This document shows positions 23,704-37,298 of a DNA stretch of 64,000 bases, piece by piece. Position numbers and translations under genes: made by a program. This DNA comes from Suillus spraguei. Taxonomy: Eukaryota > Basidiomycota > Agaricomycetes > Boletales > Suillaceae. The notes below the pieces were generated by a model that worked only from the letters and a program-made list of their open reading frames with translations, was not told the DNA's origin and made no database searches. The stretch is from assembly GCA_016800925.1 (NCBI GenBank), contig JABCPU010000219.1:1-64000 (forward strand). The letters run 5' to 3'. Each line of letters begins with the position of its first letter. Positions within the stretch are counted from its first letter, which is position 1.

Positions 23704-24340
23704 AATATTGCTTTCAGGCCCGGCTTCTTAGACCGCATATCGTTACATGTCATACCTTCAAGGATCGGCACTACTTACGACCGATATATGTGGCTTGTCG
23801 TAGCTTTGTTTAATTGACACAAGAAACTTTCAAGACCCAAGGTTGGCACACACCCTTATGCTGTCGAATTCCTACAATTTTTTTGTGTTCCACGCAAGTC
23901 CTTGGGGCCGAACAATATTTGAATTGTCCCTCCGAAATAATTTTTATTTACACTGAGCTAATCCGCCGCGTGATACCTGACATCGATCACGCAAGCGACG
24001 TATCTTGCTTGAGCCTGACTCAAATAAATTCCACTCTTAGTCACTGCGCATATTCGTGCGGTTGGTGGTGTGGAATTATTTCAATCCCTTTTTGTTTCTG
24101 ACAAAAACTTTCCCCTACCAATCGTCCGAATTTAGCGTACACTTTCAACAAGTCCGAAGTTATGATAGAACACAGTGACCAAACATCTTCGCGTAAAACA
24201 CATTAGAAGATAAATATACAGGGAATTCGAATACTTGACGGTGACAGGGTAACTGAAGAGCCCGGTTGCTATAAAATAATGGAACGAAGAGACATTTTAG
24301 GTGCTTTTCTTGACATCTCTAGTATTGGGCTTCCCCAGCG
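23704..24340. other. Intergenic between convergent genes
   Basis: No gene is supported. A 95-codon plus-strand frame at 23814-24101 has no recognisable domain. The stretch likely contains the 3' UTRs of the DUF2855 gene and the coiled-coil gene. Confidence 0.5.
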
Positions 24341-27300
24341 TTATTCTAGGCGCTTGGGTACCTTTCCTGATGATCTAGTCGCCGGCATCGACTTCGGTGT
24401 CTTGGGAGAGATTCCAGAGTCACCTGTAACATAGCCATTGACGACTTCGCGCCTTTAGGGATAGACTTAGCTCCCGCCGGCCGTGGGATGCCCTTTGTGG
24501 CGGTGTTGCGAGTGGAATTAGCTTTGCTACGATCAGCTGTACTCCCAGACGCAGTCGAAATGGACGGAGATGGAGTAGAGATGGATGGACGTGTTGAGGG
24601 GTTATCCACGCCACCTAGGAGACGAGTGAATTAAAATGAAATGTTCATGAAAAGATAAACCTACTGAATTGGCGTAGCAAAGAAGGCCTGCCTTTTGTAG
24701 ATGCTGATGGGGCTTCTCTGTTAGGGGGTGCAGGGGCGGATGCTGCAGCTTGTGCGTTTCGCAGCTGCTCTGCACTCACTACCGTCGAGCGCGCCGATGA
24801 TCCAGAGGGCTGTTCTTTTGCAGGAACATCACCAGGGTTGAAATTTTTGAATTCAGCGTGTTTCTTGGAGCTGGTGGCCTCGCCAGCTGTCGATTCAGCG
24901 GGTTCAATTTGCCTATGTCTTAGAAATCGGGCTCGGGGTTGTGCCCCAAGTGTGTTTTCCGCTGCGAGCCCAGTCTCCGAGGTAACGCTGCCTGATCTGC
25001 GATGTGCGCCACCGTCGCTGGCTCCTGCAGGAGGGGCTGCGGTTGAAGTCGCGCTCTGGGATGTGCGTACATTTGGCGAGCTAGCCATAGCTTTCGACGA
25101 TGTCACACCACCCGAAGAAACTGAGGTGCTTGCTTTCACAGAATTATTTCGAAATTTAAAGTCGGAGACAGGTTTCGCAATGAGTGGTGAAGATGTCGCC
25201 GATCTCGATCCCATGGGAGCTGAAACCGGTGAGCTGGATGCTGGATACGCGACTTGTTCGACGGAGCTAGCAGATGAGTCGAGAAAGAGTTTGGGCCGCT
25301 TTGCAGCTGGCGTGGAAGAATCGTTTGTGTCTGCAGCACGCTTGAGACCGGTCTTCTCTGTAGAAGAATCGACGGTCTGGGTAGTATTAATGTTCGATCC
25401 GATACGGAGAGGCTTTGGCTTCGCTAATAAGCGTACAGGTGACTAAGAATGCGACGGTTGATTCAACGGTCACTCACTATTAGATCCCTGCGAGATAATT
25501 GGTGTTGGTCCTGAGATAATTTCTACATCAGTCGATGACGCTGAGTCGATGTCCATCGAGCGAGCGGCAGAGAAACCTGGTGATGCAATACTTGAGGACT
25601 TGGACTTCAGCTTCTCAACTTTCTTAGGGCCGGTTGTCTGTTTAGACCGTTGATCGGCTTATCATAAATTTAACACTGGATACTAAACCTCAGAGGCAGT
25701 CACAGACCTGTCGATGCGGAAACGGGGCGCGCCTCAGGCGCTCGGAGCTGGATCTGGTCACGAGGGGTTGATGATTTCAATGGGCGGCGAGCTTTCTTCT
25801 CTTCGGAACTTCCACCAGAGTTATCCTTCGGTGCACACTCCGTCGCTGATTTGCGACTCAAAAATTCCGTGAGTGCCTCTTGCAACTCTTTTATTTGTGC
25901 ATCGCGAGGCCCGACTAAGGCAATGGCTTCATCTTTCTCCTGGCTCAGCTTCGCGTTGTGTGCCCGGATTGAAGCCAGTTCCTTTTCGAGCTCTTCTATT
26001 CGTGACACCTTGGCCGCCGTCATAACATCCTGCGAGGCACTAACCTCCAGTCGTTTCCGCAAATCACCTATCTGTTCCTCTCGGACAGAGCTTTCTCTAG
26101 ATGTACAGTAAGCATCCACGGCGTCACACGTTTCAACGGTTACATACTCTTTGTATTTCTGCCGTTCAGCGATCAGGAGCTGCATCTGGGAGTCATGCTC
26201 CTTTGTGAGTGCATCGTATTTACCCTTCCATTCATCTACGGTGGCCGCAATCCGACTCTGTAGGTCACAGATCTGAACGGATTTGGCTTCAATAGAGTTC
26301 TCCAGTGCTTGCCGGACCTTCTCTGAGTTTGCATCCGCTTGACGTTGTTGATCTTGTAATTGCTGTTCAAATGTACTGGTAGAAACCCCTTTTGATTAAA
26401 TGAATCAAGTGGAGGACATGGGTCAAACATACGATTTGAGAGTGGCTGCATTGACTGCCGAGGTCATCCTCATCTCTTTGAGGGCAATGACAGCCTCCGC
26501 TTGAGCCTTGTTCGCATCATCTCGCTCTGATCTTAACCGTTGTATCTCATTTTCCAGATTTGTGAGTTTATATTTCCATTGACCGAGCATCTTCGCACTG
26601 TCTTCCGTTTCCTGCTTTAAGCTTTTAAGCTCGTTTCGATCGTGGTCCAGCATACAGAGGTCACTCTGGAGCTGATTGCGTTGTGATTCAAGATCTTTGC
26701 AGTTATTTTGGGCGGCGTTCAAAGTATCACTGAGGTGATTGATGTGTTTTTTGATAAATGAGATACATTTTAATGGCGAGCCGAGGTGCTGAGTAGGGGA
26801 AAGGGAAGAACTCGGCTTGCCGTCTAGGGCACTAGATAAATCTGGGAGTGGCGTATCTGAGCTATGCATTTGGGATGGGATGAGTTCCAGCCATGGCGTG
26901 CCCAAGATTATCTTCGGTGTATTAGATGTTACGGGGTCATCTCGACTAACAGTAATGCCAACTTGCTGAAGTGCATCCTGAACCGCCACGAGGTGATTGC
27001 GTGCTTCATCTGCTGCTCTTTCAGCTTCAGAAGCGGTGTTCTGCGCCGCAGTTGCGTCTGCTCTAGCTTGCAAAACAATTTTTTGTACTTCAGTGGCCCC
27101 CTTGGTATATCTGGCAAGTTCTGTTGAGAGATGTGCAACCGCATCCTCAGCATTGCGTCGCTTTGTTGATTCTTCCATAACTGCATGCGAATACGATACG
27201 CGATACTCGCTATGTTGCTGCTGAATATGGGCTATCCTTCGCTGGCCGACCTCGAAAGCCTGTTGTCTTTCGGTCCTGATGAGATCTAGGATCAAATTTG

Positions 27301-27610
27301 CGCCATTATGTATAGAACTAGACATCGGGCCCATGCCTATAGATGCGAGCCGTTCAGTAGTTTGGGTATTATTCGAAGTAGCAGTCAATGGAGGGGACCG
27401 TGTATGAGATTGAAGATAAATGGAAGCGTTGTTTGGTGATATACCCTCAATGGGTGTAGCAGATGAAGATTGTTGTAATTGTGCATCTGTGATTGGTAAA
27501 ATGGAGGTAGAGGTAACTTGCGAAGTGGCCATGCCTGCAAGCTGAATGAATCGCTCGAGGCTGGTGGCAAGCGTCCCAGCCCAAATTGGTTTATTTGGAT
27601 CTAAAGCCAT
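24341..27610 (-). CDS. Long coiled-coil protein with disordered basic tail, unknown
   Basis: A minus-strand gene of about 950-1000 residues in several exons. The N-terminal third starts around MALDPNKPIWAGTLATSLER and is Ser/Thr/Gln-rich; next come heptad-rich segments (RRNAEDAVAHLSTELARYTK, LKSLKQETEDSAKMLGQWKY, IEELEKELASIRAHNAKLSQ), and a long Ser/Ala/Pro-rich tail with basic patches (TPAAKRPK, SLLRQFS, PKTPKSMP). No enzyme domain is seen, so a scaffold or cytoskeletal role is inferred only. The start is uncertain: the frame is open to 27835, but that part would overlap the first exon of the divergent Sec24 gene, so I chose the ATG at 27610; ATG 27534 is another option. The last exon is either in the frame ending at 24341 (PKRLE-stop) or in the one ending at 24346. 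Confidence 0.65.
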
Positions 27611-27700
27611 TGCCAAATAACAGTTTCTAACATCAGCCCAAATCGGTTTGTTTGGATCTAAAGCCTTTGCCAAACAACAGTTTCCAACATCAGCCCAACG
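27579..27700. repeat. 57-bp tandem duplication at a divergent gene start
   Basis: The block beginning GCCCAAATTGGTTTATTTGG (27579) is repeated at 27636 with about 7 differences, and a third copy starts at 27693 but stops after a few bases. The period is 57 bases, i.e. 19 codons, so it stays in frame on the minus strand (NKPIWADVRNCYLAMALDP type). It covers the presumed start region of the coiled-coil gene and lies just upstream of Sec24. Confidence 0.85.
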
Positions 27701-27735
27701 ACTACGTTCGTCAGTTTGTAATTCTGGTAGTCTAC

Positions 27736-30700
27736 ATGTACGCATACAGACACATACCGCAACCGCCGCACAGCGCTGGCGAACCTTACAAAGGAACGTC
27801 AGCAGCCTCTTCACTTTGTGATCTCTAACTGACATGTACTTCTATAGGGCTGCGACCTCGGATTGATCCAAGTCAGATGCCATCTCCGATTGATGTGATA
27901 GAATCGGACAGGGAGAAATGGGAAGGAAATCTATTCATGACGTTACCCGGGAACAACCCACCGCTGTCAACATCCGACTTCACTGCGTTTGACCAAGGCA
28001 AGCCTTATTTCATATTTCCTCCCAGCAATGTAGGACTCGAGCTAGGTACTACTTGCGTGGTGGGACGAGATAACATCTTTCCACGCAATTGTATGCCATG
28101 CTTGTCTCACTGCAGACATTGGCAATTTGTCATCTTGGCTTCGAGTCTTACTCCGAGGTCGTGACCAAATCTTCTGTTACAGGAAATTCAAGCCCAAAAT
28201 TCGTTAGAGTATCAACATGGAACCTTCCAAGCTCTTCTCGTCTGGCGAAAGAGTGCGATATTCCTCTTGCGGCAGTGTTTCAGCCATTCGCGGATCTTGA
28301 TCCTCGGGAAGAGTCTATCCCAGTCGTCGACTGCGGTGATTCAGGTCCCCCTCGATGTGAGGAGTGTAGAGGGTATATTAATCCTTGGTGTACATGGACT
28401 GCTGGTGGATGGCGATGGAAATGTAATCTTTGTGGCCATGAAACTCAAGGTATGACATGGTGTAACCTTTGAAGCGCTGACTGGCATCTCAGTCTTGGTT
28501 TCCAGTATTGCCGGATTATTTTTGCAATTTGGACGCAAATCTTATGCGAATGGATCTTCCAAACCGTCTCGAATTAAACAAGGGAACTGTTGACTTCGTG
28601 GTCTCAGGAAAAGAATACTGGGCGCCTCCACCTCTGCCAAGGATGAGTTCATCATACTTCTCTATCGAACCTCCTTCCTCTCAAGCACGCGAGCCCAAAT
28701 CCCTGAACTGTCTTTTTGCGTTTGACGTCTCGCTGGAAGCCATACGAACGGGATTTCTTAAGTCTGCTTGCGATGTTCTGCGAGATTTGCTATACGGCGG
28801 TACCTCCCTCGATGGGACCCAGTCAGAGCCGTCCTTCCCCAAAGGTTCTCAGCTTGCGATTCTGACATATGATACTTCTTTGCACTTCTATGATCTGTCT
28901 GTAAGCACGCAACTCGCATCTTTGCATCAAGTTGATGTAGACAAATTATAGCCAGCCTCATCATTGGCAAGCATGATTGTGGTTTCCGATTTAGAGGAAG
29001 TCTTTATTCCATTGCGTGAAGGCTTGTTTGTAGATCCCTGGAAATCCAGGTCAGGGACGTTCACTATCTTAATCTCAAGTCGCTCTCATTGCCTTTTCAA
29101 GGACCGCTATCGAAGGTCTACTTAAAGCATTGCCAGAACGTTATTTAGATACCGTCATTGATAATGCAGCGCTTGGGGGAGCACTACTTGCTGGGCTAGC
29201 TTCACTGGTACGTCCCAGCCTACTAATCACGTGATCTAAGCTTAATCATGCTCGCACAGGCAGGCCGAGGGGGTCATATCATTGTTTTCCAGAGTGTCTT
29301 ACCTGCAATTGGACCCGGTGCTCTTGAACCACCACGTGATCAAGCGTCATTATACGGCACGGACAAAGAGCGAACCATGTTCCTCCCTCGTCATCAGACA
29401 TGGAGAGATATTGCTGAGGAGTGCTCAGAGGAGGGTATTGGCGTCAGTATGTTCCTTGGAATGAGCAAACCTATCGATATTGGATCTATTGGCACGTCTT
29501 TCTCTTTCCTGCCGCTGGTACCTTCATTGCTGAGCAGCTGCATAGGCATTGTATCTTCTACCACTGGTGGCGAATTGTTTTTTCATCCCAAGTTTAATCC
29601 TACACGAGATCAACATGTTCTGGCTTCTCAACTGCGGCGTTTACTGACTCGGACGACAGTATACAATTGCTTATTGCGTGTGCGATGTTCCAATGGTAAG
29701 TGTTTATAGAAAAATATCTTCCGTGAAGAAGCCACTAAGGAGCATGTTGTGCAGGCCTTCGAATTTCAAATTATTATGGAAATTTCCATGAGCGTTCCGT
29801 ATCGGACTTGGACATTGGAATTCTTGACTCCGATAAAGCCATATCTGTGCATATTGAGCACTCGCGGAAGTTGGATGCTCGAGAGTATGCATTCCTGCAG
29901 TGTGCTGTGCTCCATACGACACCAGACGGTCAACGACGCGTTCGAACATGTAACCTTGCCTTGCAGGTGGCAGACTTGGCCGCCAACGTTTTTAGGTATG
30001 CTGATATGGATGCCGTAGTGTGTCATTTGGCAAGGGAATGTTCGACTTCACCTTCTCTTACTACATTCAATTTTCCTCACATTCATTCCAGCGATGTCAA
30101 AGCTGACATCAAGCCGATTGGCTCACATTCGAGAAGAGCTGACTGATAGATGTTCGTCGATATTGCTCGGCTATAGGCGAAATTGTGCGGCTGCTACCGC
30201 CGTCTCTCAGGCAAGTTTGCTAGATATCATCTCCGTCCCCTTCATTCACAGGCTTCGCAGCTAATTATACCTGAAGTATTTCGAGCTCTGCCTGTGTATA
30301 CCCTAGCGATCACGAAGTGTAAACCCCTCAAAGGTATGTTATTATTATATTGACATTTCTTGCTTCGTCGACCAACATGTTCATGTTTTCGTAGGTCGTA
30401 ATGTGTCTGCGGATGTGCGCAATTATCATGCTCAGAAGATCCTTTCTATGGGCGTGCGCGCAACAATGCAGCATCTTTATCCCCGTCTTCTTGCGCTTCA
30501 CGACTTGTCAGACGACACAGCGCTTCCAAACCCCACAACAGGTCAGATGTCCTTTCCATCACTAATGCGAAACAGCCACGTCTACATGGAAGCACACGGC
30601 GTCTATCTAATAGGTTTGTGCCGCATTTCTTTTGGTACAATTTCTTTACCTATGTCCTCCCATCAGATAACGAAGATCTCATGATATTTTGGGTCGGTTC

Positions 30701-31127
30701 CAGTGTGTCCCCGCAATTACTTCTTGACCTATTTGGCATGGACGACCTCCAGGCTCTGGATCCGAATATCGTTAGTATCCGGGTCGGCCAAGATAACATG
30801 TCTTTGATCTTCCCTATTACAGATCCAGCTCCCCGTTCTTCACTCTCGATTGTCTACTCAGGTTAGGAATATACTCACGCATCGCCACGCTCAGCGAGGT
30901 CGCACTCCAAAGATGCTTCTTGTCCGCCAAAATATGGATGGGACGGAAATTGAGTTTAGTGACATGCTTGTCGAAGACCAGAATAACGCTGCCATGTCGT
31001 ATTTGGACTGTAGGTTTCATTTATGAGCTATATCTTATCCTTATTGATTGTCTATCTAGTTTTGTGTTTGATTCATAAGCAGATTAACGCTGTGGTATTG
31101 TGCATCATCTTTTTCTTCTTCTTCTAG
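27736..31127 (+). CDS. SEC24: COPII coat subunit Sec24 (cargo receptor)
   Basis: Sec24 pairs with Sec23 in the inner COPII coat and selects cargo for ER export. A first short exon probably encodes [14 protein letters not shown] (27736-27778), followed by [20 protein letters not shown] from 27847. The zinc finger [16 protein letters not shown]...CNLCGHET (about 28350-28440) has the four cysteines. Trunk-type sequence follows: [54 protein letters not shown], a [17 protein letters not shown] segment, a middle region with [19 protein letters not shown], and a gelsolin-like C-terminal part ending LIHKQINA near 31115. The intron after DQG starts with GC (27998), a GC-AG type, and ends at 28182. The first donor and the final codons remain uncertain. 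It could be the Sec24 or the Sfb2/Lst1 paralogue. Confidence 0.9.
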
Positions 31128-34100
31128 ACTCACTTTCTCTTGATAGCTCCTAAACGGAGAGTCGTTATCTGGAGGACCGAGCCTGCGAGGATCTCCATGG
31201 TAACACCACATTGTATAACTGGCATTCTGACATTATATTCCATTTCCCTAAAAATTTATATCGTTAAATTAACTGCTTCTTCTATGTTTCGCATCGATTC
31301 CCGGTGTTAACTCATGCTTATGAAGCGACACGTTCAGGAGCTCACATGATTACGATGTAGTGCTGCTATGCACAGATTGATTCGTTGGTCAGTCCGATTG
31401 CTTGTGCACATGGGCAAGTAAAGAGCCCAAACCCTCGATGCTGTACCCCGAAGGGGGTCATCAAAGCAGTGCCAAAACGTGCTGATAGAAGTGTTCTTGA
31501 TGGAGTTGCGCTGCATGGCTGTCCATTTGAAGATGTGCTTCAGGAAAGCTGACTGAGATGCCGGTTATCGGCTCGATACATCTCCACAGGTGGCCAACAA
31601 AATGGAATGGTCCAACATGTGTTGCAGATTTCGGGCATGATGTCTGAAGCGCCTGCAACTTATAAGTAACCAACATTTACGTTACTTGAATCTCACGCGG
31701 GAAAGTGACCGCATCATGCTGACGGTTGGGCATCAAGCCACCGAATGCCGGGGATATATTTCCGCACTAGGTGTCTTATCTGACAGACGGATCATGGAAG
31801 ATTTTATCGGCGTTCATCCCAAGTCCATGCATCATTATCTCGCAGTTCGGGCAAGTCCGGTTATGAAAACCAGATGGACTATCAGTTCACCGTCGATGTG
31901 ATCTTAACTGAGCTCATTGTAGGGCCGCAATCCGCCGTTGGGTTTAGACCAGATATGACCCTTCATATTCTGAGAGTAGACTCGGTACGTGAGTTGACAG
32001 GTACAATGAACCATCCTTCAGGGTAGTAAGACCCGGCCAGCAAATTTCATATGCAAAGGGCATTTTTTCCTGACAAAATGTTCAGCCAGATCAGTGGTTC
32101 TGCCGGTGGGGGGGATAACGGCGATGTGCAGAACTAGTAGTACCGAGCTTGAAGGACATGCTTAAGTTACGATGTCTGCATACTCATAATCGGGGTTGTC
32201 CGAAACCCCCGAAGTATCTATTAATCAAGAACTAGTACTATCAAGTACACAAGTTAATGGGCGCTTGGCAATGTGATAGGCTATGCAGTACGTACGTATG
32301 AGAAATATTGTAGCTCATTGATCAGATAACTTGCGATCACCGAACGCTTGGTTACACGAAAATGACGTCATAGATGGCGGCCCTTTTCATTCCCTTCGCA
32401 CACGTGAGGTGAATGTTGCTGATGTTATTAATAATTGGAAGACAAAGGAATTCATCAAGTTGATCACCGTCATGCACATGAGCACAATGGAATGATACGC
32501 ATGGGTTAGGGACAACAAGTGGCTGAGTGATAGAAAGAAAGAACCCGCGGCGAACAAGTCCAAGATCCAACTTAAGTGCGACGTCAACTAGTGTATTGGA
32601 AGAGTTGTTCAGCGTTTAGCCTATGTAGAGTTAAGTATAGGCGTAAGGGAAAAGTTTAATTATAATAATAGACCCGACTTTGGTAGTACAAAGAACCCGC
32701 TTCGATCGGCTTCGCGAACCAACTTTACCCCACGGCAAGATACTAGTAGCGCTCAAATCGCGGTCGCCGGTAGGAAAAAAAAAACACGACATTGCTGGTC
32801 TTTATTTTGGGTAATACCCTAGAAACACAAGGGAACAATATGAAGGGATCGAGAGACATGCACAACATGATGAGTGTCTGCAGCTTAGCCGCTCACTTAC
32901 TACTAACTCGTCATCATTGGAGGCCCGGAACTAGTTTAACGCAGCACGTTGCCGTTTCTAGTGACAGTATCTCCAGACCCGTGGGATGGCAGACAGCAGG
33001 TGATGGCCTATGATGGTCTAGAGCTTAGGCCTCAAGGATCCAAGGCTGCGAACGGTAGAGCCTCGCGCCAGCTAGGACACCATTATTTAGGAGCCTTGTT
33101 TCCTTGGAGTCGTGTTCCTATGATGATCATCTTCGTGACAGGTAAAACATCCGCGGAGGTTGCCAAAGCATAAGCATCTGTCACAGGGGTTCGCTTACTC
33201 GCGGCGTCCACGCATAATACCCTGTGCACAGCAGTCTACAGGGGGATTTTCAGGTGCTGCTGAAACTTAGGAACGTACAGGTGAAGGGCTGCCACAGATC
33301 GATCATAAACGTTATATGATAAAGCATACATATGTCAGCGCACGGCGCGAAATGCACGGTTGGGCAGAATTTCTCGTTTCAACGTGCTGTCACGTTCAGC
33401 AAATAACGTGTGATGCGGCATAAACCTCAGACAAAGGGTAACACCCGACGGTGCACATATACATAGTCTTGTCACATTCTTCGGCGGCCGCTAGTGCAGT
33501 CGAGATCGTGATCATTATTGACACATGGCCAATCAGAAAACTGGAATCAGAAAAAACTATAACTGATCTAGGTTTTGTCAAATAGACTCAGAGTCCGTGC
33601 AAAAACTCGTGCTAACCTAATAAGAGCGAAGATTGTGTTGTGTCGAGAGTTCCATCTCGAGAAGAATGGAAGTGCAGATCTAGCTTGAACACCGACTCGA
33701 CAACGGTTTACAGCATGATGTAAATACAAGTACATCAGCTGCCTTCCTCGAGGCTCGCGGTTGGGTTCTGATAGTACTATTTGCCGAGCCGTTCAAACTG
33801 CGATACTCGGTTTGGATTGAGTAAACATTGAGTAAACAGGAGAATTTCCAAGCTTGTAACCTTCTTCAACTTGTCCTTCTTTCTTCTAAGTGAATCCGAA
33901 ATACGATCCAAGCGATATCGATGCTCCTGGGTTGGTCAACGAACTCGTTGCGATGACTAGAAACCTGTCCGGTGTATCGCCGCAAACCGTCGGAGCCTAA
34001 TAATTGCATATCTCTGACCGGACACCTGCTGCCAGTATGTTCAACTGCCATGCAACTCGAATTAGTTTCCGTTTGGCAAGCATGTGCAGTGCGTTTCCAT

Positions 34101-34655
34101 GTCCCCATGCTATCTATATCAGATCTCACGTGCATAAGGACACATGGTTTCCGCGGACAGTTAACACTGAATGGGTCAAGAATTAGGCTGAAATCATTTT
34201 TGGTCACAATGGGTCTTCTCCGGACGCTCCGTTTGCGCTCAGTTCCTCTGAGTTTCCTGGCTAGTCCTTCTGTAACCGTCGCCTCCTTTTTTACCCATGA
34301 ATTTGGCTTCAGAGTCCTTAACTGTCTACATCTTCGGAAATAAGTGCCTGAAGTAACTCTCGCCGAGTTTCCGCACATAGCGTTTCGGGATCTGTCCCTC
34401 GTCCCCGCGGATCCGTGTGCAGGGAATAGTACTCGTGTGTGTATGCATCAAGTCGCCGATGTTCAAGCAGCGCCGTATTTCCTCAACTGCAACTTTATTC
34501 AGTCTGCTTCAGTCACGTATTCTTTTGTCATTCCCAGACTTCCAGACTTTCGAGGGTGCGCTTCCAATTCTCGCATGTTGACGCTTTGGACCGCCTTCAT
34601 GTTTGCCCTACTAATACATTAGGCTTTCGCTTTTCATCACTAGTTCTCACCCCTC
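31128..34655. other. 3.5-kb stretch without a recognisable gene
   Basis: Short frames occur, e.g. 31686-31901 (+) and a 170-codon Arg-rich frame at 33866-34378 (-), but none shows a domain, and splice signals do not join them. One smooth plus-strand stretch at 31870-31990 (MDYQFTVDVILTELIVGPQ) might be a gene remnant. Composition is ordinary, with no tandem repeats. Confidence 0.5.
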
Positions 34656-36480
34656 ATGAGCTCATCCCCCACTCTTACTCTATCGCGATGCGCGACCATA
34701 AACAACAGCGTCGGCATCGGTGAAGACAAGATGCCAATAGTCTCCCCACCCACATCTCTTCATAAACAGTCATTGGAAGTCTGCCACCAGGAGGCACTTG
34801 AACGCACACAGCAACAACAGCCTGCCGTGGTCGTCACTCGCGCCCAATTTTTCCTGATCATGGCGAGTTTATGGATTGGCAACTTTACTGCTTACTTCAA
34901 CGAGACTACTGCCACCACTGCTATGCACATCATCGCAGCTGACTTCGACGACCTAGCTAACCAGAACTGGATCGCAACATCGTACATGTTGGGCTTCACC
35001 GTCACCCAAACCCTTCTCGGCAGGTTCGCTGACATATTTGGGCGTGCCCAGGTGTTCAATGGTACCATGCTTATTTTTGCTGCTGGAACTCTGTGGTGCG
35101 GGCTAGCCACGGTACGTTCCTCTTTGTTCTCGTGCGTCCACGGCAGTTTCTGACATACCCATTCAAGAGCATGAATTCATTGATCGGTGCTCGCGTACTT
35201 CAGGGCATAGGTGCCGCTGGGAGACAATCTGTTGGCGTGATCATCATTTTGGATTTGACAACGGCGGACTCACGAGGTCTGTGGTTGGGGTTTTTCAACT
35301 GCGCCTCTGCAATTGGTCTAGCGATCGGGCCCGTGCTGGGTGCAGTCCTCTCTGTTGACGTAGATTGGAGATGGATATTCTGGATCACGCTCATGCTCAT
35401 TGGAGTCACGCTGGCCATTGGGACAACATGCCTCCGATACCCTGTTCCTCATCGGAAGCAAAGCGTCGGATTGCTTGCACAGTTGGAAGAAGTGGATTAC
35501 ATTGGCTCTGTACTCGCCATCGCGGTCTCGAGCATGATATGTATTGCCATTGAGATGGGAAACAAATTGTTCCCTTGGGATGTAGGTACATGGCTTCATA
35601 AATATTTCATGTTGACATATACTGCATTTTTTAGTCGGCACCTATCATTGCTCTCTTCGTCGTAGGAGGTCTCCTCATACCTGTCTTTGTCTTCTACGAG
35701 CTCAAGATAGCTGAACACCCCATCGTCGATATCCGCCTTTTCAGCATACCAAATATCCCCATCACTTGTTTGATCAACTTTCTTACTGGAGCTGGCTACT
35801 TCGGTTCCGTCTTTTTCCTTCCCCGTTACTTCATCGATATCAAAGGTTCTAGCCTCATTCAGTCTGGGCTGCAGATGCTTGGTCTCATCCTTACACTCGG
35901 CATTTCTTCAGTTGCCGGTGCCAATATTCTCGCGCTCACGGGGCAGGTGCGCCTTGTTGGTGTAGTGGGCGGCGTCTTATATGCACTGGGTAGTGCATTA
36001 ATGTTGGTGGTGGGACAATTCACACCTGCAGTGACAACTATTGGCTTTTCCATTCTCACAGGCGTTGCGTCCGGTCTACTTTACCAACCTTCCCTTGTTG
36101 TTGGACCCATGTCTGTCAAACCCCATCAAATTGCGGGCATTAGCGGGTTCCTGTCTTTTCTGCGAACATTGGGTGGCACATTTGCTACTGCACTTCTCAC
36201 AGCAATATACGAGACTAGCTTTACGGAATCGCTTCGCGGGAAGCTCCCAGACTCGTTGGTGAACCAAGGGCTTGAGCTCGCGGACGATCACTCTGCTTAT
36301 CCCCAGTACGAGAGCCAGATCCTCGCCGCACTCGTCAAAGCCTATCACTTCGGGACGATACCGGCTATCTGTTTTGGCGTTGTCTACGCTATAGCAGTGG
36401 TCTTCCTGCGTAACGTAGATTTCACCCCGGCGTGGAAACGGAAACGGATAGCAGCAAAACAAAAGAGCGAGGAAGCTTGA
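34656..36480 (+). CDS. MFS transporter, drug:H+ antiporter-2 (14-TM) type
   Basis: A plasma-membrane exporter expected to use the proton gradient. Exons 34656-35111, 35168-35581 and 35635-36480 join through GT-AG introns of about 50-56 bases. After about 60 hydrophilic residues, TM1 is FFLIMASLWIGNFTAYF; the motif A loop reads GRFADIFGRAQVF; motif C-like GLAIGPVLGAVLSVDVDWRW follows, with VDWRWIFWI at the usual place. Later helices include FVVGGLLIPVFVFYEL, CLINFLTGAGYFGSVFFLP and GVVYAIAVVFL, and the tail is basic with KQKSEEA-stop. The total of about 570 residues is normal for DHA2. An alternative start is MPIVSPPTS at 34731. Substrate is unknown; a dimorphic polyketide or drug exporter role is typical of relatives but not shown. 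Confidence 0.9.
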
Positions 36481-37298
36481 CCATTACGCGTGTACCCTTA
36501 CTTTCGGCATACTTATTGACGCATACTTTTGACGCAAACACGGTTTTCTATTGCATCTTGCATCATCTGTCTTTTGTTTTTGCTCTTACCTCATCTCAGG
36601 AAAAACATCGCATCGCTGATATAATTCCGTCGGCCTGACAAGTAGCATCGACGCCTTGCTTAGCTACCTCACGGACATATAATAATATCACGATGAGTAG
36701 AATAATTATGTATGTGTTGTATGATTTATTTAATGTTTTACCTAGTATTTGGGGTCGCTACAAAGCGTCTTTTGTTTTACTATATTGGGCAAATAGTAAT
36801 TTGGATATACCGCTGTCACGTCACGTCACTGCTTGTGAGTTAAGGGCTAAAACTTGAACAACTTTCCGGGATGCGTGGCTTGTTCCGAGACCAGGAACTA
36901 GGGGGGAGAGATCGGATCTACATTCCGTGAGTGCACTGCGGCGAACCCGGCGATCGCACCGAAACTACATTATAAAACTAGCGCCTCGGATACCAGAAAT
37001 TACGCCATGCACAGATACCTTTCCAATTGAGATTTGCTGAATGTAACAAGACACGCGTGTGCACAACGTTCTCCACAGAACGTTTACCTCTTGGGGCTTG
37101 AAACTGAAATCCTAAAGGCCAGGTCACCAGTTACCTAACTGCCATAAATGTGTCGCCAGGTGAATGTCCTTCCGCATCCAATAGACGGATACTAATAGCT
37201 CCAGTTTCATTGAGAACAGTAGCATGCATGCGGCCTCTGCCCGAGCGGAATGGCCAAGGTCTACTACTCCAGATCCAGTTACCTAATTCGACCGGAGG
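36481..37298. other. Intergenic between convergent genes
   Basis: AT-rich at 36640-36770. No gene is supported; it holds the 3' ends of the MFS gene and the hydantoinase gene. Confidence 0.5.

Noticed and set aside
23196..23771. 191-codon ORF antisense to the DUF2855 gene
   Set aside because: Mirror frame of a well-supported coding exon.
24838..25446. 202-codon plus-strand ORF
   Set aside because: Antisense shadow of the Ser/Ala-rich tail of the coiled-coil gene.
33866..34378. 170-codon Arg-rich minus-strand ORF upstream of the MFS gene
   Set aside because: No family resemblance and overlaps the expected promoter of the MFS gene; composition suggests a chance frame.
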